Shown here in pieces: positions 14,878 to 25,224 of a DNA stretch of 64,000 nucleotides. Source of the DNA: Cyclobacteriaceae bacterium (lineage in GTDB: Bacteria; Bacteroidota; Bacteroidia; Cytophagales; Cyclobacteriaceae); assembly GCA_016787645.1 (NCBI GenBank), contig JAEUUF010000022.1, positions 248,001 through 312,000 of the forward strand, read 5' to 3'. Every line of letters starts with the position of its first letter. The stretch's first letter is position 1. The translations under genes were made by a program, and so were the position numbers. The notes below the pieces were generated by a model, which made no database searches, had not been told where the DNA came from, and was given only the letters and a program-made list of their open reading frames with translations.

Positions 14878-15870
14878 GTGTCCAATCCCAACTTCATTGA
14901 TTACGTAAAATTCCGCTCGCGCTCCGGCCACGGGGGCGCGGGCTGCCTGCATTTTCACAGGGAGAAGTTCGTCGCCAAGGGCGGACCCGACGGCGGTGAC
15001 GGCGGACGGGGCGGCCACGTGATCCTCAAAGGCAACGCCCAACTGTGGACGCTGCTTCACTTGAAATACCGCAAGCACATCTCTGCCGAAGATGGCCACG
15101 GTGGCGAAGGCGCCAACATGACCGGCGCGCAGGGCCTTGATGAAATCATCGAAGTGCCGCTCGGTACCGTCGCCAAACGAGCGGAAACGGGTGAAGTCCT
15201 CTGCGAGATTAATCATGACGGGGAAGAGGTGATTCTTTCGCCCGGTGGCCGCGGCGGAAAAGGCAACGCGTTCTTTGCCACTTCCACACAGCAAGCACCA
15301 CAGTATGCGCAACCCGGAGAACCAGGTGTAGAAGAGTGGATCATCCTCGAACTGAAACTGCTTGCGGATGTTGGACTGGTGGGATTCCCCAATGCGGGTA
15401 AATCAACGCTGCTCTCGGTGGTCTCCGCCGCAAAGCCCAAGATTGCCGATTATGCGTTCACCACGCTCACTCCAAACCTGGGCGTCGTGGCCTATCGCGA
15501 CAACCAGTCTTTTGTTATGGCCGACATTCCCGGCATCATCGAAGGTGCAGCCGAAGGTAAAGGTCTTGGGATCCGGTTCCTCCGCCATATCGAACGCAAC
15601 TCGCTGCTATTATTTATGGTGCCCGCCGATGCGAAGGATATCAAGACGGAATTTGAAATCCTTCTGAACGAGCTTCGCAAGTACAACCCCGAGCTGCTGG
15701 ACAAAAGGCGCATTCTCGCCATTTCCAAGTCCGACCTGCTCGACGATGAACTGCGCCAGGAGATGAAGAAAGAATTGCCTTCCGGAATCCCCGCGGTGTT
15801 CATTTCGGCCGTCACCACGGCCGGCATCCAGGAGCTCAAGGACCTGATCTGGAAGCAGCTTCATCAGTAA
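14878..15870 (+). CDS. obg: GTPase Obg/CgtA
   Basis: This 330-aa GTPase is involved in 50S ribosome assembly and stress control. The N-terminal glycine-rich Obg fold (about residues 1-155; [22 protein letters not shown]) precedes the G domain: G1 GFPNAGKST, switch region [14 protein letters not shown]3 [10 protein letters not shown]4-like SKSDLL and G5 SAVTT. The C-terminal OCT domain is absent, as is usual in this phylum. GTG at 14878 is the start, one base after the small membrane protein stop, so the genes are coupled. Confidence 0.93.
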   Translation: MSNPNFIDYVKFRSRSGHGGAGCLHFHREKFVAKGGPDGGDGGRGGHVILKGNAQLWTLLHLKYRKHISAEDGHGGEGANMTGAQGLDEIIEVPLGTVAKRAETGEVLCEINHDGEEVILSPGGRGGKGNAFFATSTQQAPQYAQPGEPGVEEWIILELKLLADVGLVGFPNAGKSTLLSVVSAAKPKIADYAFTTLTPNLGVVAYRDNQSFVMADIPGIIEGAAEGKGLGIRFLRHIERNSLLLFMVPADAKDIKTEFEILLNELRKYNPELLDKRRILAISKSDLLDDELRQEMKKELPSGIPAVFISAVTTAGIQELKDLIWKQLHQ

Positions 15871-15937
15871 GCCGGGCAGGCCATTCTGGCATTTTTCATC
15901 CTTGGCAGAATTCTTGTCAATTTTGGGCCGGAATTGA

Positions 15938-16510
15938 ATGGAAAACATGGAAAACACTCTGAATACCGAGCCGGAACTGGGTCAGCACGAAGAAATCAAC
16001 CAGGAAGTGCCCCCCGGCCAAAGCCCGGAGCCTGAGCCCAAGCCAGCCCCTGCCGCAACATCTGATCCTTTGAAGAAGCTTAAGGACGAATTGTCAGAGG
16101 CCAAGGACAAGTACGTGCGGCTCTTTGCGGAGTTCGAAAATCACCGACGCCGGACCGCCAAGGAGAAACAGGAGCTCATTGTCGGAGCCAACGAACAACT
16201 GCTTAAGGCCCTCTTACCCGTAATGGATGACTTTGAGCGCGCCGAGAAATCATTCAAAGAACTCGACACCAAAGTGTCTGAAGGTTTCTTCCTCATCCAC
16301 AACAAGTACAAGAAAATCCTCGAACAAGCGGGTGTGAAGCCCATGGAAATTACTTCGGATACCGCCTTCAATGCCGATCTTCATGAAGCCATCACGCAGG
16401 TGCCCGCACCGGATGAATCCAAAAAAGGAAAGATCATGGACGTCGTGGAGAAGGGGTACCTGCTGAACGACAAAGTGATTCGTTTCGCCAAAGTCGTAGT
16501 GGGCAATTAA
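15938..16510 (+). CDS. grpE: Nucleotide exchange factor GrpE
   Basis: This 190-aa cochaperone releases ADP from DnaK. It has a low-complexity Pro/Glu-rich N-terminal ~50 residues, a long coiled-coil (KKLKDELSEAKDKYVRLFAEFENHRRRT) and the C-terminal beta domain with FNADLHEAI and VVEKGYLLNDKVIRFAKVVV. ATG 15938 is used; an in-frame ATG at 15947 is an alternative. dnaJ follows after 55 bp; dnaK is 18 kb away at 34512. Confidence 0.92.
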   Translation: MENMENTLNTEPELGQHEEINQEVPPGQSPEPEPKPAPAATSDPLKKLKDELSEAKDKYVRLFAEFENHRRRTAKEKQELIVGANEQLLKALLPVMDDFERAEKSFKELDTKVSEGFFLIHNKYKKILEQAGVKPMEITSDTAFNADLHEAITQVPAPDESKKGKIMDVVEKGYLLNDKVIRFAKVVVGN

Positions 16511-16565
16511 GGTCGCTATGCTCCTATCCTGCTCAAATCTTCAAATCTCCAAATCTTCAAATTGA

Positions 16566-17690
16566 ATGGCCAAGCGCGACTACTACGAAATCCTCGGCGT
16601 CACCAAGTCTGCAACTCCGGAAGAAATAAAGAAAGCTTACCGGAAGGTCGCCATTCAATTTCACCCGGATAAAAATCCCGGCAATAAGGAAGCGGAAGAG
16701 AAATTCAAGGAAGCGGCCGAAGCTTATGAAGTGCTGAGCAACGCCGACAAGCGGGCACAGTACGATCGATTTGGTCACGCACGCCCGGGCAACGGCGGCG
16801 GATATGGTGGTCATACGATGAACATGGAGGATATCTTCAGCCAGTTCGGCGATATCTTTGGCGGGCACGGAAGTCCGTTCGACAGTTTTTTCGGCGGAGG
16901 CGGCAGCCGTGGTGCACAACGTCGCGGATCGAACCTGCGTATCAAACTCAAGCTCAACCTCGAAGAAATTGCCAACGGGGTCGAGAAGAAAATAAAAGTG
17001 CATCGCCTGGTGCGGGCCGAAGGTGTCACCTTTAAAACATGCACCACGTGCCAGGGCAATGGCCAGGTCAGGAAGGTAGTGAACACGATGCTGGGTCAGA
17101 TGGTATCCGCTTCCACCTGCCCGACCTGCCAGGGATCCGGCCAGGTCATCGACAAACGCCCGCACGGTGTAGACAGCTCAGGCCTGGAGTCGCGCGAAGA
17201 CCTCATCACCATCAAGATCCCGGCTGGTGTGGCCGATGGCATGCAACTCTCCATGGGTGGCAAAGGCAACGAAGCACCTGGCGGCGGCGCCCCGGGCGAC
17301 CTGCTCATAATGATTGAAGAACAGGAGGACAAAGACCTGAAGCGGGATGGCAACAACCTGATTTACGATCTGCACCTCAACTTTGTCGACGCCGCCCTCG
17401 GCACCAACGTAGAGGTACCCTCGATCAACGGCAAACTCCGGATCAAAATTGACCCCGGCACGCAAAGCGGCAAGATCCTCCGCCTCCGCGGGAAAGGTAT
17501 CCGCGATGTCAATGGGTACGGAGTGGGTGACCAACTGGTCTATGTTAACGTCTGGACACCCAAGAAATTGACCAGTGAAGAAAAGGCCGTCCTTGAAAAA
17601 CTCCGTACCGCTCCCAACTTCCAGCCTAACCCAGACAAGTCAGAAAAGGGCTTTTTTGAGCGAATGAAGGAGTATTTTGGGCAGGAGTAG
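16566..17690 (+). CDS. dnaJ: Chaperone DnaJ with only one zinc centre
   Basis: This 374-aa Hsp40 stimulates DnaK. The J domain is at residues 1-70 (HPDKNPG), then comes a G/F-rich linker (about 75-118) and C-terminal substrate domains. Canonical DnaJ has four CxxCxGxG motifs; only two are intact here, CTTCQGNG and CPTCQGSG. The positions of motifs 1 and 4 read RLVRAEGVT and [11 protein letters not shown] without cysteines. In DnaJ, motifs 1+4 form zinc site I and 2+3 form site II, so precisely one centre has been lost. The rest of the protein is normal in length and sequence. Follows grpE in an operon. Confidence 0.92.
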   Translation: MAKRDYYEILGVTKSATPEEIKKAYRKVAIQFHPDKNPGNKEAEEKFKEAAEAYEVLSNADKRAQYDRFGHARPGNGGGYGGHTMNMEDIFSQFGDIFGGHGSPFDSFFGGGGSRGAQRRGSNLRIKLKLNLEEIANGVEKKIKVHRLVRAEGVTFKTCTTCQGNGQVRKVVNTMLGQMVSASTCPTCQGSGQVIDKRPHGVDSSGLESREDLITIKIPAGVADGMQLSMGGKGNEAPGGGAPGDLLIMIEEQEDKDLKRDGNNLIYDLHLNFVDAALGTNVEVPSINGKLRIKIDPGTQSGKILRLRGKGIRDVNGYGVGDQLVYVNVWTPKKLTSEEKAVLEKLRTAPNFQPNPDKSEKGFFERMKEYFGQE

Positions 17691-17737
17691 GGATTTTGGC
17701 CCGAAACTGAAGATTTTATCAACTTTTCGTCAAGCTG

Positions 17738-17790
17738 CCCGTATATGACCAATTACGGGTGATATAAATGGCCGGAAACAGGCCGTTTCC
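17738..17790 (+). promoter_or_regulatory. Two hairpins in the leader of the 17827 gene
   Basis: CCCGTA (17738-17743) pairs with TACGGG (17754-17759). GGAAAC (17774-17779) pairs with GTTTCC (17785-17790). Both lie in the 136-bp gap between dnaJ and the secreted beta-repeat gene. They could be operators or mRNA structure; nothing identifies which. Confidence 0.25.
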
Positions 17791-17826
17791 CGTATAACCT
17801 AATAAGACTAAAACGAAGGCGAGGAA

Positions 17827-18723
17827 ATGCTGAAAAGAGTGGTGTTGGTATGGGTAGGGGTGATGGCCACGGGAATCGTCGTAGGCCAGATGAAGAAGCA
17901 ATTTTCCGTGGAGGACCAGGAAGCGTGCAAGTCGGTTCAGCTCAACGTAAAAGCAAAGACCGGGAACTGCATTATCCGACCTGGCCAGAATTCAGAGTTA
18001 ATTGATTTCTACAGCAACCAGGAACTGGAAGACTATGCTCATTCCTTCAGTAATGATGTTCGGAATGCAGTGTGTTATGTGAAACTCGCGCTGGAACATG
18101 AGGGCGGTACCAAGGTGAGTAAGAAAATTTCCTACCAGGTACTGGGCCGGGAAGAAAGCGGCAGCACCGAAAAATTGTGGAAGATCTACCTTACGGAATC
18201 CAAGCCATACTCTCTTGATCTCGATTATGGCTTGGGTAATGCCAACGTTGATCTTTCCGGGCTGGCAATTTCCCGCCTTAAAATCAACACCGGAAGTGCG
18301 AATGTCAATGTATCGTATGATGCCGGCGTAGAGAATAAAGTGGTCATGGACACTTTCTTCGTGAAAGTGGATCTGGGCAATCTTCATGTCAACCAGATCA
18401 ATCTTTCCCGATCGAAGGTCGTACTGGCGGAAGTCAGTTTTGGCAATATGTACCTTGACTTCAGCAACCCTCCCACTGTCGCACCAACCATTAGGGGCAG
18501 CGTGGGCGCCGGGAACATGGTCATTCTCCTGCCCGATGAGTCCGTTCCTGTAAAGGTGACCATCAACGACTCCTGGCTTTGCAGTGTAAAATTGTCCCGG
18601 GGCCTCCGCAAGATTGGGGAGTACACTTACGCAAATGCCGCCTATGGCAGTAATCCGAAAAATGCCCTGACTTTTGATCTCGATGTCTCCATGGGCAAGA
18701 TCATTTTCAAAGAAAAGCGATAA
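17827..18723 (+). CDS. Secreted beta-repeat protein (DUF4097/LiaF C-terminal-like)
   Basis: This 298-aa protein has an N-terminal hydrophobic signal (about residues 4-20, VVLVWVGVMATGIVVG) and no further membrane segment. The C-terminal half repeats short strands with G-N/G-S turns (DYGLGNANVDL, TGSANVNV, DLGNLHVNQI, SFGNMYLDF, GAGNMVILLPDE, SMGKIIFKE), the right-handed beta pattern of DUF4097 and LiaF-like C-terminal domains. It is related in style to the four proteins at 312-3437 but not a close copy. It has a good Shine-Dalgarno-like GCGAGGAA before ATG 17827. Location is periplasm or envelope; function unknown. Confidence 0.65.
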   Translation: MLKRVVLVWVGVMATGIVVGQMKKQFSVEDQEACKSVQLNVKAKTGNCIIRPGQNSELIDFYSNQELEDYAHSFSNDVRNAVCYVKLALEHEGGTKVSKKISYQVLGREESGSTEKLWKIYLTESKPYSLDLDYGLGNANVDLSGLAISRLKINTGSANVNVSYDAGVENKVVMDTFFVKVDLGNLHVNQINLSRSKVVLAEVSFGNMYLDFSNPPTVAPTIRGSVGAGNMVILLPDESVPVKVTINDSWLCSVKLSRGLRKIGEYTYANAAYGSNPKNALTFDLDVSMGKIIFKEKR

Positions 18724-18753
18724 TAACACACGTCGTACTCTCTTTAGTCTGTA

Positions 18754-18784
18754 TTGACGCGGTGTAATTATCTGCCTATTTTGG
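18754..18784 (+). promoter_or_regulatory. Promoter candidate for the ABC exporter operon
   Basis: TTG (18754-18756), a 20-nt spacer and TATTTTGG (18777-18784; 7 of 8 against TAnnTTTG), 27 bp before the GTG start at 18812. Confidence 0.4.
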
Positions 18785-18811
18785 CGACTTATCCCAAAAC
18801 ACCCCGACCCC

Positions 18812-19726
18812 GTGAATGCACTGGAAGTTAATGGCATCACTAAGCGATACGCTAATCACCTGGCCCTTGACCAGGTAAGTATCAGCGTCCCTGAGCGCTC
18901 AATCTATGGCCTGCTGGGGCCCAATGGCGCCGGCAAGACAACGCTCATCCGCATCATCAATCAAATCATCAATTCCGATTCTGGTGAAATCATCCTTTTC
19001 GGTGAGCGCCTAAAACCTGATCACATCGGGGTGATTGGCTACTTGCCGGAAGAGCGCGGATTGTACAAGAAACTTAAGGTGGGTGAACAGCTCATTTACC
19101 TCGCCCGCCTCAAAGGACTGAGTCACCATGATGCCGTCGTCAAAATCAAACTGTGGCTCGAAAAATTTGAAATCAAGGATTGGTGGCACAAGAAAGTGGA
19201 AGATCTTTCCAAGGGGATGGCACAGAAAGTGCAGTTCATCAGCACGGTCATGCACGAACCCCGGTTGATTATCCTGGATGAGCCTTTTTCCGGTTTCGAT
19301 CCCGTGAATGCGCAGCTGATCACCGAAGAAATTCTTCAACTTCGCCAGCGGGGATCGACAATTATTTTCTCCACACATCGCATGGAAACTGTGGAAGATT
19401 TGTGCGATCACATTGCCCTGATTAATAAGTCCAAACGCATTCTTGAGGGAACCAAGAAAGCGGTAAAGGCGCAGTATAAGACGAATACATATTCAGTCCT
19501 CCACCGGGGTGCTTTCCAGTCGCTGGAAAGTCAGTATGAGTTGCTGAAGCAGGAAAAGGCCGAAGACGATTATTTTCAATCACTGATCCAGATGAAATCG
19601 GCAGCCAGCCCGAACCAATTGATCCAGGACCTCACCCGGATCACCGAGGTACATTCCTTCGTGGAAAAGGTACCCACCATGAGCGAGATTTTCATAACCC
19701 TGGTAAAAGGAGAAACCCATGAATAA
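18812..19726 (+). CDS. ABC transporter ATP-binding protein (NatA type)
   Basis: This 304-aa ATPase has Walker A GPNGAGKT (about residues 36-43), signature LSKGMAQK (about 130), Walker B LIILDEP followed by FSGFDPV, and the switch histidine in STHRME. After residue 220 a C-terminal extension of the DUF4162 type follows, typical of NatA/CcmA-like exporters. GTG 18812 is the start. Its stop overlaps the permease start by 8 bp (19719-19726). The exported substrate could be Na+, a drug or a peptide and cannot be deduced. Confidence 0.88.
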   Translation: MNALEVNGITKRYANHLALDQVSISVPERSIYGLLGPNGAGKTTLIRIINQIINSDSGEIILFGERLKPDHIGVIGYLPEERGLYKKLKVGEQLIYLARLKGLSHHDAVVKIKLWLEKFEIKDWWHKKVEDLSKGMAQKVQFISTVMHEPRLIILDEPFSGFDPVNAQLITEEILQLRQRGSTIIFSTHRMETVEDLCDHIALINKSKRILEGTKKAVKAQYKTNTYSVLHRGAFQSLESQYELLKQEKAEDDYFQSLIQMKSAASPNQLIQDLTRITEVHSFVEKVPTMSEIFITLVKGETHE

Positions 19727-21023
19727 GATCTGGTTGATTGTGCAACGCGAGTTTCTGAACCGCGTCCAGAAGAAGTCCTTCCTGGTGGCCACCATCCTAT
19801 TGCCTTTGATCTTCCCCGCCATCATGGCCGTGCTGGTCTACGTGGCGATCGAACAGAAGAAGAACGCCACCAAAGAGGTGGTGTTGTACATAGATGAAAG
19901 CAGCTATTTCAAGCCCGATACCGCCAAATTCCTCTTCAGTCCCTTCAATGGCAGCCTCGAGGACGGCAAACGCGCCTTTGAGCAATCGGAGGATTTCGGC
20001 CTCTTGTATATACCCAAATTTGAACTGTCTGAACCGAAAGGAATTACCCTCTATACCAAGATCAATCCAAGCCCCACAGACATAAGTGATATCGAGAAGA
20101 TATTTGAGTCGCACATCCGGGACCTGAAAATGGTGGAGCTTAACGTCGACCAGTCGCTGCTCGACAAGCTCAAGACTAACGTGAATGTTGCCACCGTAAA
20201 GATCTCCGAAGGCGGCCAGGAAAAATCGTCGGATAGTAAAGTGTTGTTTGGCGTGGGTATGGCCGGGGGTATCCTCATGTACATGTTCATCTTCATCTAC
20301 GGCGCCCAGATCATGCAGGGCATTATCGAAGAGAAAATGAGCAAAGTGGTTGAAGTGATTGTCTCCTCCGTACGTCCTTTCCAGCTGATGATGGGCAAGA
20401 TCCTGGGACTGGCTTCCGTCGGCTTGCTGCAATTCCTTATCTGGATCGTGCTGATCTCCAGCCTCACCACAGCGGTCCTGGGACTCTTTGGTCTGCAGTC
20501 GCCATCACAGGAAATGATGCAAATGAATCCGCAAGCGCAACAGGTGATGGCGGAGAGCCAGGGATCACTGCAGTTTCTAAATACCCTCAACCAAATTCCA
20601 TGGACCTACGTGGTGTCCAGCTTCCTGTTCTATTTTATTGGCGGGTATTTGCTTTATGGCGCCCTGTTCGCAGCGGTTGGGTCCGCGGTGGACAGCCCTG
20701 CTGAGGCTCAGCAGTTCATGTTCCCGATTACCATCCCTATGCTGATCTCGTACTTTGGACTGTTCACCTTCATTCTCGAAGATCCGCATGGCACCGTTAG
20801 TGTCTGGCTTTCGATTATTCCACTTACATCCCCCATCGCCATGATGGGTCGCATTGGGTTTGGTGTGCCGGACTGGCAACTGGCGCTCTCGATGCTCCTT
20901 CTCGCCGGCGGGTTTATATTAACCACGTGGTTCGCCGCGAGGATCTACCGCGTAGGTATCCTGATGCATGGAACCAAAGTCAGCTACTCCGTACTGGCGA
21001 AGTGGTTCATGCAAAAAGGTTGA
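19719..21023 (+). CDS. ABC-2 type permease (NatB-like)
   Basis: This 434-aa permease has TM1 at about residues 22-45, an extracytoplasmic domain up to about 170, then a cluster of membrane segments starting LFGVGMAGGILMYMFIFIYG. The helix before TM3 carries IIEEKMSKVVEVIVSSVRPF, the ABC-2 cytoplasmic coupling motif. A Met/Gln-rich stretch (SQEMMQMNPQAQQVM) lies in a loop near residue 270. It pairs with the upstream ATPase through an overlapping start, giving a NatAB-like exporter. The downstream histidine kinase starts 86 bp later and may be part of the operon. Confidence 0.85.
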   Translation: MNKIWLIVQREFLNRVQKKSFLVATILLPLIFPAIMAVLVYVAIEQKKNATKEVVLYIDESSYFKPDTAKFLFSPFNGSLEDGKRAFEQSEDFGLLYIPKFELSEPKGITLYTKINPSPTDISDIEKIFESHIRDLKMVELNVDQSLLDKLKTNVNVATVKISEGGQEKSSDSKVLFGVGMAGGILMYMFIFIYGAQIMQGIIEEKMSKVVEVIVSSVRPFQLMMGKILGLASVGLLQFLIWIVLISSLTTAVLGLFGLQSPSQEMMQMNPQAQQVMAESQGSLQFLNTLNQIPWTYVVSSFLFYFIGGYLLYGALFAAVGSAVDSPAEAQQFMFPITIPMLISYFGLFTFILEDPHGTVSVWLSIIPLTSPIAMMGRIGFGVPDWQLALSMLLLAGGFILTTWFAARIYRVGILMHGTKVSYSVLAKWFMQKG

Positions 21024-21108
21024 GGTTCAACTCCTACCTACTTGCATCCCCAGTTCACCGGAGTACATCTGAACGACGGGGCGGGGATTATTTCGTAATT
21101 TCATTCCG

Positions 21109-22323
21109 ATGGCACGGGTCCCACGCATTGCGAGCTTGGAATTCTACCAGGATAATGCCAACCTCAAGTGGATTATCCTGGCGGTCTCCGTTGTCATCAG
21201 CGTAAGCAGTATTTATTACACGAACGTTCTCGTGGATCAGTTAAAGGAACGCGAACGCAACCAGGTGCGTCTCTTCGCCAGGGCCCTCGAATATACCTCC
21301 AACGACGCCACCAGTAATATCCTGTTCATCACGGAAGAGATCATCTACAAGAACAACTCGATCCCCACGATGCTGGTGAACGAAGAGGGAAAGATTCTCA
21401 ACTACACCAACGTGAAGATTGATCCTGCCTGGACAGCGGAGCGCAAGGAGAGCGAACTAAAAGACGTGTTGGAAGAAATGAAGGCGGCGTTCCCTGCCAT
21501 TCCCATCGTTCTGCGGGACCCAACCACGGGTGAGGAATTCGGGCACCAGTTAGTATACTACAAGAATTCGTTTCTACTCACCCAGCTCATTGCCTATCCC
21601 TACATCCAGCTTTCGGTCATCGCTATTTTTGCCTTTATCTCTTACCTGGCTTTCAATTACTCGAAGGAGGCAGAACAAAATCGTGTTTGGGTTGGACTCA
21701 CCAAGGAGACGGCCCATCAACTGGGTACTCCCCTGTCTTCGCTCATGGCGTGGATGGAAGTTCTCCGGGATGATCCTCAATTCCGGGGTAAAGGGATCGT
21801 GGAGGAACTGGAAAAGGATATCAACAAGTTGCGCATGGTGACCGAACGATTCTCCAGCATCGGCTCCACGCCCGTACTAAAAGAGGAAAATGTTCACCAG
21901 CTGATCAACAATGTGGTCAGTTACTTACAGCCCCGGCTGTCCAACAAAATCAATTTTGAGGTCTATGCTTTGTCAGAATCCATCCTGGCCATGGTCCATG
22001 CGCCCTTGTTTGAGTGGGTCATCGAAAACCTCTGCAAGAACGGTGTCGACGCGATGGGCAGCAGTGGGACGATTGCCATCAAAATTCTGCGGGGCAGTGA
22101 GCGGAAAGTGATCATCGACATCTCCGACACGGGCAAGGGCATGCCCAAATCGCTTATCCCCAACGTATTCAAGCCCGGGTTTACCACGAAGAAGCGGGGC
22201 TGGGGGCTTGGATTGGCCCTGGCCAAGCGTATCATCGAAACCTATCACCAGGGAAAAATCTTCGTCAAACACTCGGAAGAAAATCAGGGCACGACTTTCC
22301 GGATTGTACTCCAGAGCGCCTGA
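21109..22323 (+). CDS. Membrane sensor histidine kinase
   Basis: This 404-aa kinase has two membrane helices (about residues 20-40 and 165-182) flanking a periplasmic sensor of about 120 residues, then the H box with H203 (KETAHQLGTPLSSLMAWM), N box ENLCKNGVDAM, G1 DTGKGMP, F box FKPGFTT and G2 GWGLGLAL. The complete ATPase core indicates an active enzyme. No response regulator gene is adjacent, so it is an orphan in this window. The neighbouring ABC exporter might be the regulated target or sense the same stress (inference). The periplasmic domain matches no sensor I can name. Confidence 0.88.
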   Translation: MARVPRIASLEFYQDNANLKWIILAVSVVISVSSIYYTNVLVDQLKERERNQVRLFARALEYTSNDATSNILFITEEIIYKNNSIPTMLVNEEGKILNYTNVKIDPAWTAERKESELKDVLEEMKAAFPAIPIVLRDPTTGEEFGHQLVYYKNSFLLTQLIAYPYIQLSVIAIFAFISYLAFNYSKEAEQNRVWVGLTKETAHQLGTPLSSLMAWMEVLRDDPQFRGKGIVEELEKDINKLRMVTERFSSIGSTPVLKEENVHQLINNVVSYLQPRLSNKINFEVYALSESILAMVHAPLFEWVIENLCKNGVDAMGSSGTIAIKILRGSERKVIIDISDTGKGMPKSLIPNVFKPGFTTKKRGWGLGLALAKRIIETYHQGKIFVKHSEENQGTTFRIVLQSA

Positions 22324-22388
22324 GCTTACAGACTGTAATTCAGCACGTTAGAAACGCCAAGAAAAGGCCGAATTTTGGGGTTTTGTCC

Positions 22389-23964
<1,576 letters not shown>

Positions 23965-23969
23965 CCATT

Positions 23970-24215
23970 ATGTATCTCCAGATTCTTACGGCCGAAAAGA
24001 AGGTGTTCGAGGGAGACGTGACCAGCGCCACCTTCCCGGGTGCCGACGGCTCCTTCCAGATCCTTAACAACCACGCACCGCTCATCAGCCTGCTGACGCA
24101 CGGCACCGTGGAGTATAAGGTGAATGACAAACGCCAGAAGGTGCAAATCACCGGCGGCGTAGTGGAGGTTCTCAAGAACAAAGTGATTGTACTAGCCGAC
24201 GGGATCAAGGAATAA
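23970..24215 (+). CDS. atpC: F1 ATP synthase subunit epsilon (short form)
   Basis: This 81-aa epsilon subunit has only the N-terminal beta-sandwich (LQILTAEKKVFEGDV, FPGADGSFQILNNHAPL, LLTHGTVEY, GGVVEVLKNKVIVLAD). The C-terminal helical hairpin, which in other bacteria inhibits ATP hydrolysis, is absent; this is usual for the phylum. It couples the F1 rotor to the c-ring. Cotranscribed with atpD and followed by a strong terminator. Confidence 0.92.
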   Translation: MYLQILTAEKKVFEGDVTSATFPGADGSFQILNNHAPLISLLTHGTVEYKVNDKRQKVQITGGVVEVLKNKVIVLADGIKE

Positions 24216-24232
24216 GTAATTTCAAAAGCATA

Positions 24233-24262
24233 AAAAGGCACCTGATGGGTGCCTTTTTTTAT
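24233..24262. terminator. Intrinsic terminator after atpC, usable from both sides
   Basis: AGGCACC (24237-24243) and GGTGCCT (24249-24255) form a stem with a 5-nt loop, flanked by A5 before and T7 after. It can also serve the convergent DUF4340 gene, whose stop is at 24268. Confidence 0.85.
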
Positions 24263-24267
24263 TAGAC

Positions 24268-25224
24268 CTATTTTCTCTTCTCGGCGGGTATGAATCGCTT
24301 CCTAAACCCAAACACGTCCTTACGGGTTGCCCCATCCATGGAGAAGAACGTTTCCGGCTGGTGTGAGCTTCTTACCGACCAGTCTGTTTCCGTCGGCCAC
24401 GCATCGATGGTCGCCAGCCTTTTACTATTCTGCTCAAAAATTACGGAGACCAGTGGACTTCCGGTCGGAGCAACCGGGGCGAAGGATGCCGCATTCCGGT
24501 ATTCCATTCCGGAAAGGTAGGATTTGACCGCGGAGGAGTCCGCCAGCTCATTTCCGATCAGCCATTTTCCATCGCGCCGCTCGATCACAAAACTGCTGTC
24601 CGCCGGGTATTGAAAACTGATTCGCGTTACCGAGTCCTTCTTCAAGCGAAGAAAGGCCTTGTCGCGCCAATCGTCGATGGACCGGTTAAACTGCGCATCA
24701 AAAAAACCACCTACCGCATAGACTTCCGGCTCATCATACAGCCTGACATAAGTATACGCAGGACCGCCATATGATGCAGTGGGGGTTTGTCCGAACCCGG
24801 AACGTCCGATCACCAGGTCAGCCTCTACCGACGTCCCGGCCATCAACTGCACACGCGTGCCCGTGCTGTCTCCTACATTCAGTTCATTCCACTTCTCACG
24901 CCGCTTGGACACCATCCGCTCCGGCCTGAGATTCATGAGCATACGCAGCGCATTGGAGCCCGCACCTTGCTCGAGTCGCAGTGATTGAGTTCCGTTCATC
25001 AGCTTCCATCCACCCGCTTTTGATATCCGCACGGGTTGACTCCGTGATTTGGCCGGCGTTATAATGATGTCAGTAACTTTCGCGGTATCGACGTCGGTCA
25101 GTGCGGTCGGCAAGTTGCCCTCCAGCCTGGGAGACCGAAACTTCTTGACGGCCATGAATACGAGGATGAGGCCGAGCAGTATGACGGCCAGCTTCCAGGG
25201 ATCAGTTTTCTTCATAATTTTCAC
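24268..25224 (-). CDS. DUF4340-domain membrane-anchored protein of the Gld-type ABC operon
   Basis: This 318-aa protein has one N-terminal membrane helix (about residues 12-28, LAVILLGLILVFMAV) and a large periplasmic part of the DUF4340 type: repeated W-K-L/W-L motifs (GGWKLMNG, DGKWLIGN) and SSFVIERRDG. Such proteins regularly follow GldG-like genes of ABC transporters in Bacteroidota and Myxococcota. The start overlaps the GldG-like gene by 23 bp; an in-frame ATG at codon 4 (MKKTDPW) is an equally likely start. Probably an accessory periplasmic subunit; exact role unknown. Confidence 0.8.
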   Translation of the reverse strand: MKIMKKTDPWKLAVILLGLILVFMAVKKFRSPRLEGNLPTALTDVDTAKVTDIIITPAKSRSQPVRISKAGGWKLMNGTQSLRLEQGAGSNALRMLMNLRPERMVSKRREKWNELNVGDSTGTRVQLMAGTSVEADLVIGRSGFGQTPTASYGGPAYTYVRLYDEPEVYAVGGFFDAQFNRSIDDWRDKAFLRLKKDSVTRISFQYPADSSFVIERRDGKWLIGNELADSSAVKSYLSGMEYRNAASFAPVAPTGSPLVSVIFEQNSKRLATIDAWPTETDWSVRSSHQPETFFSMDGATRKDVFGFRKRFIPAEKRK

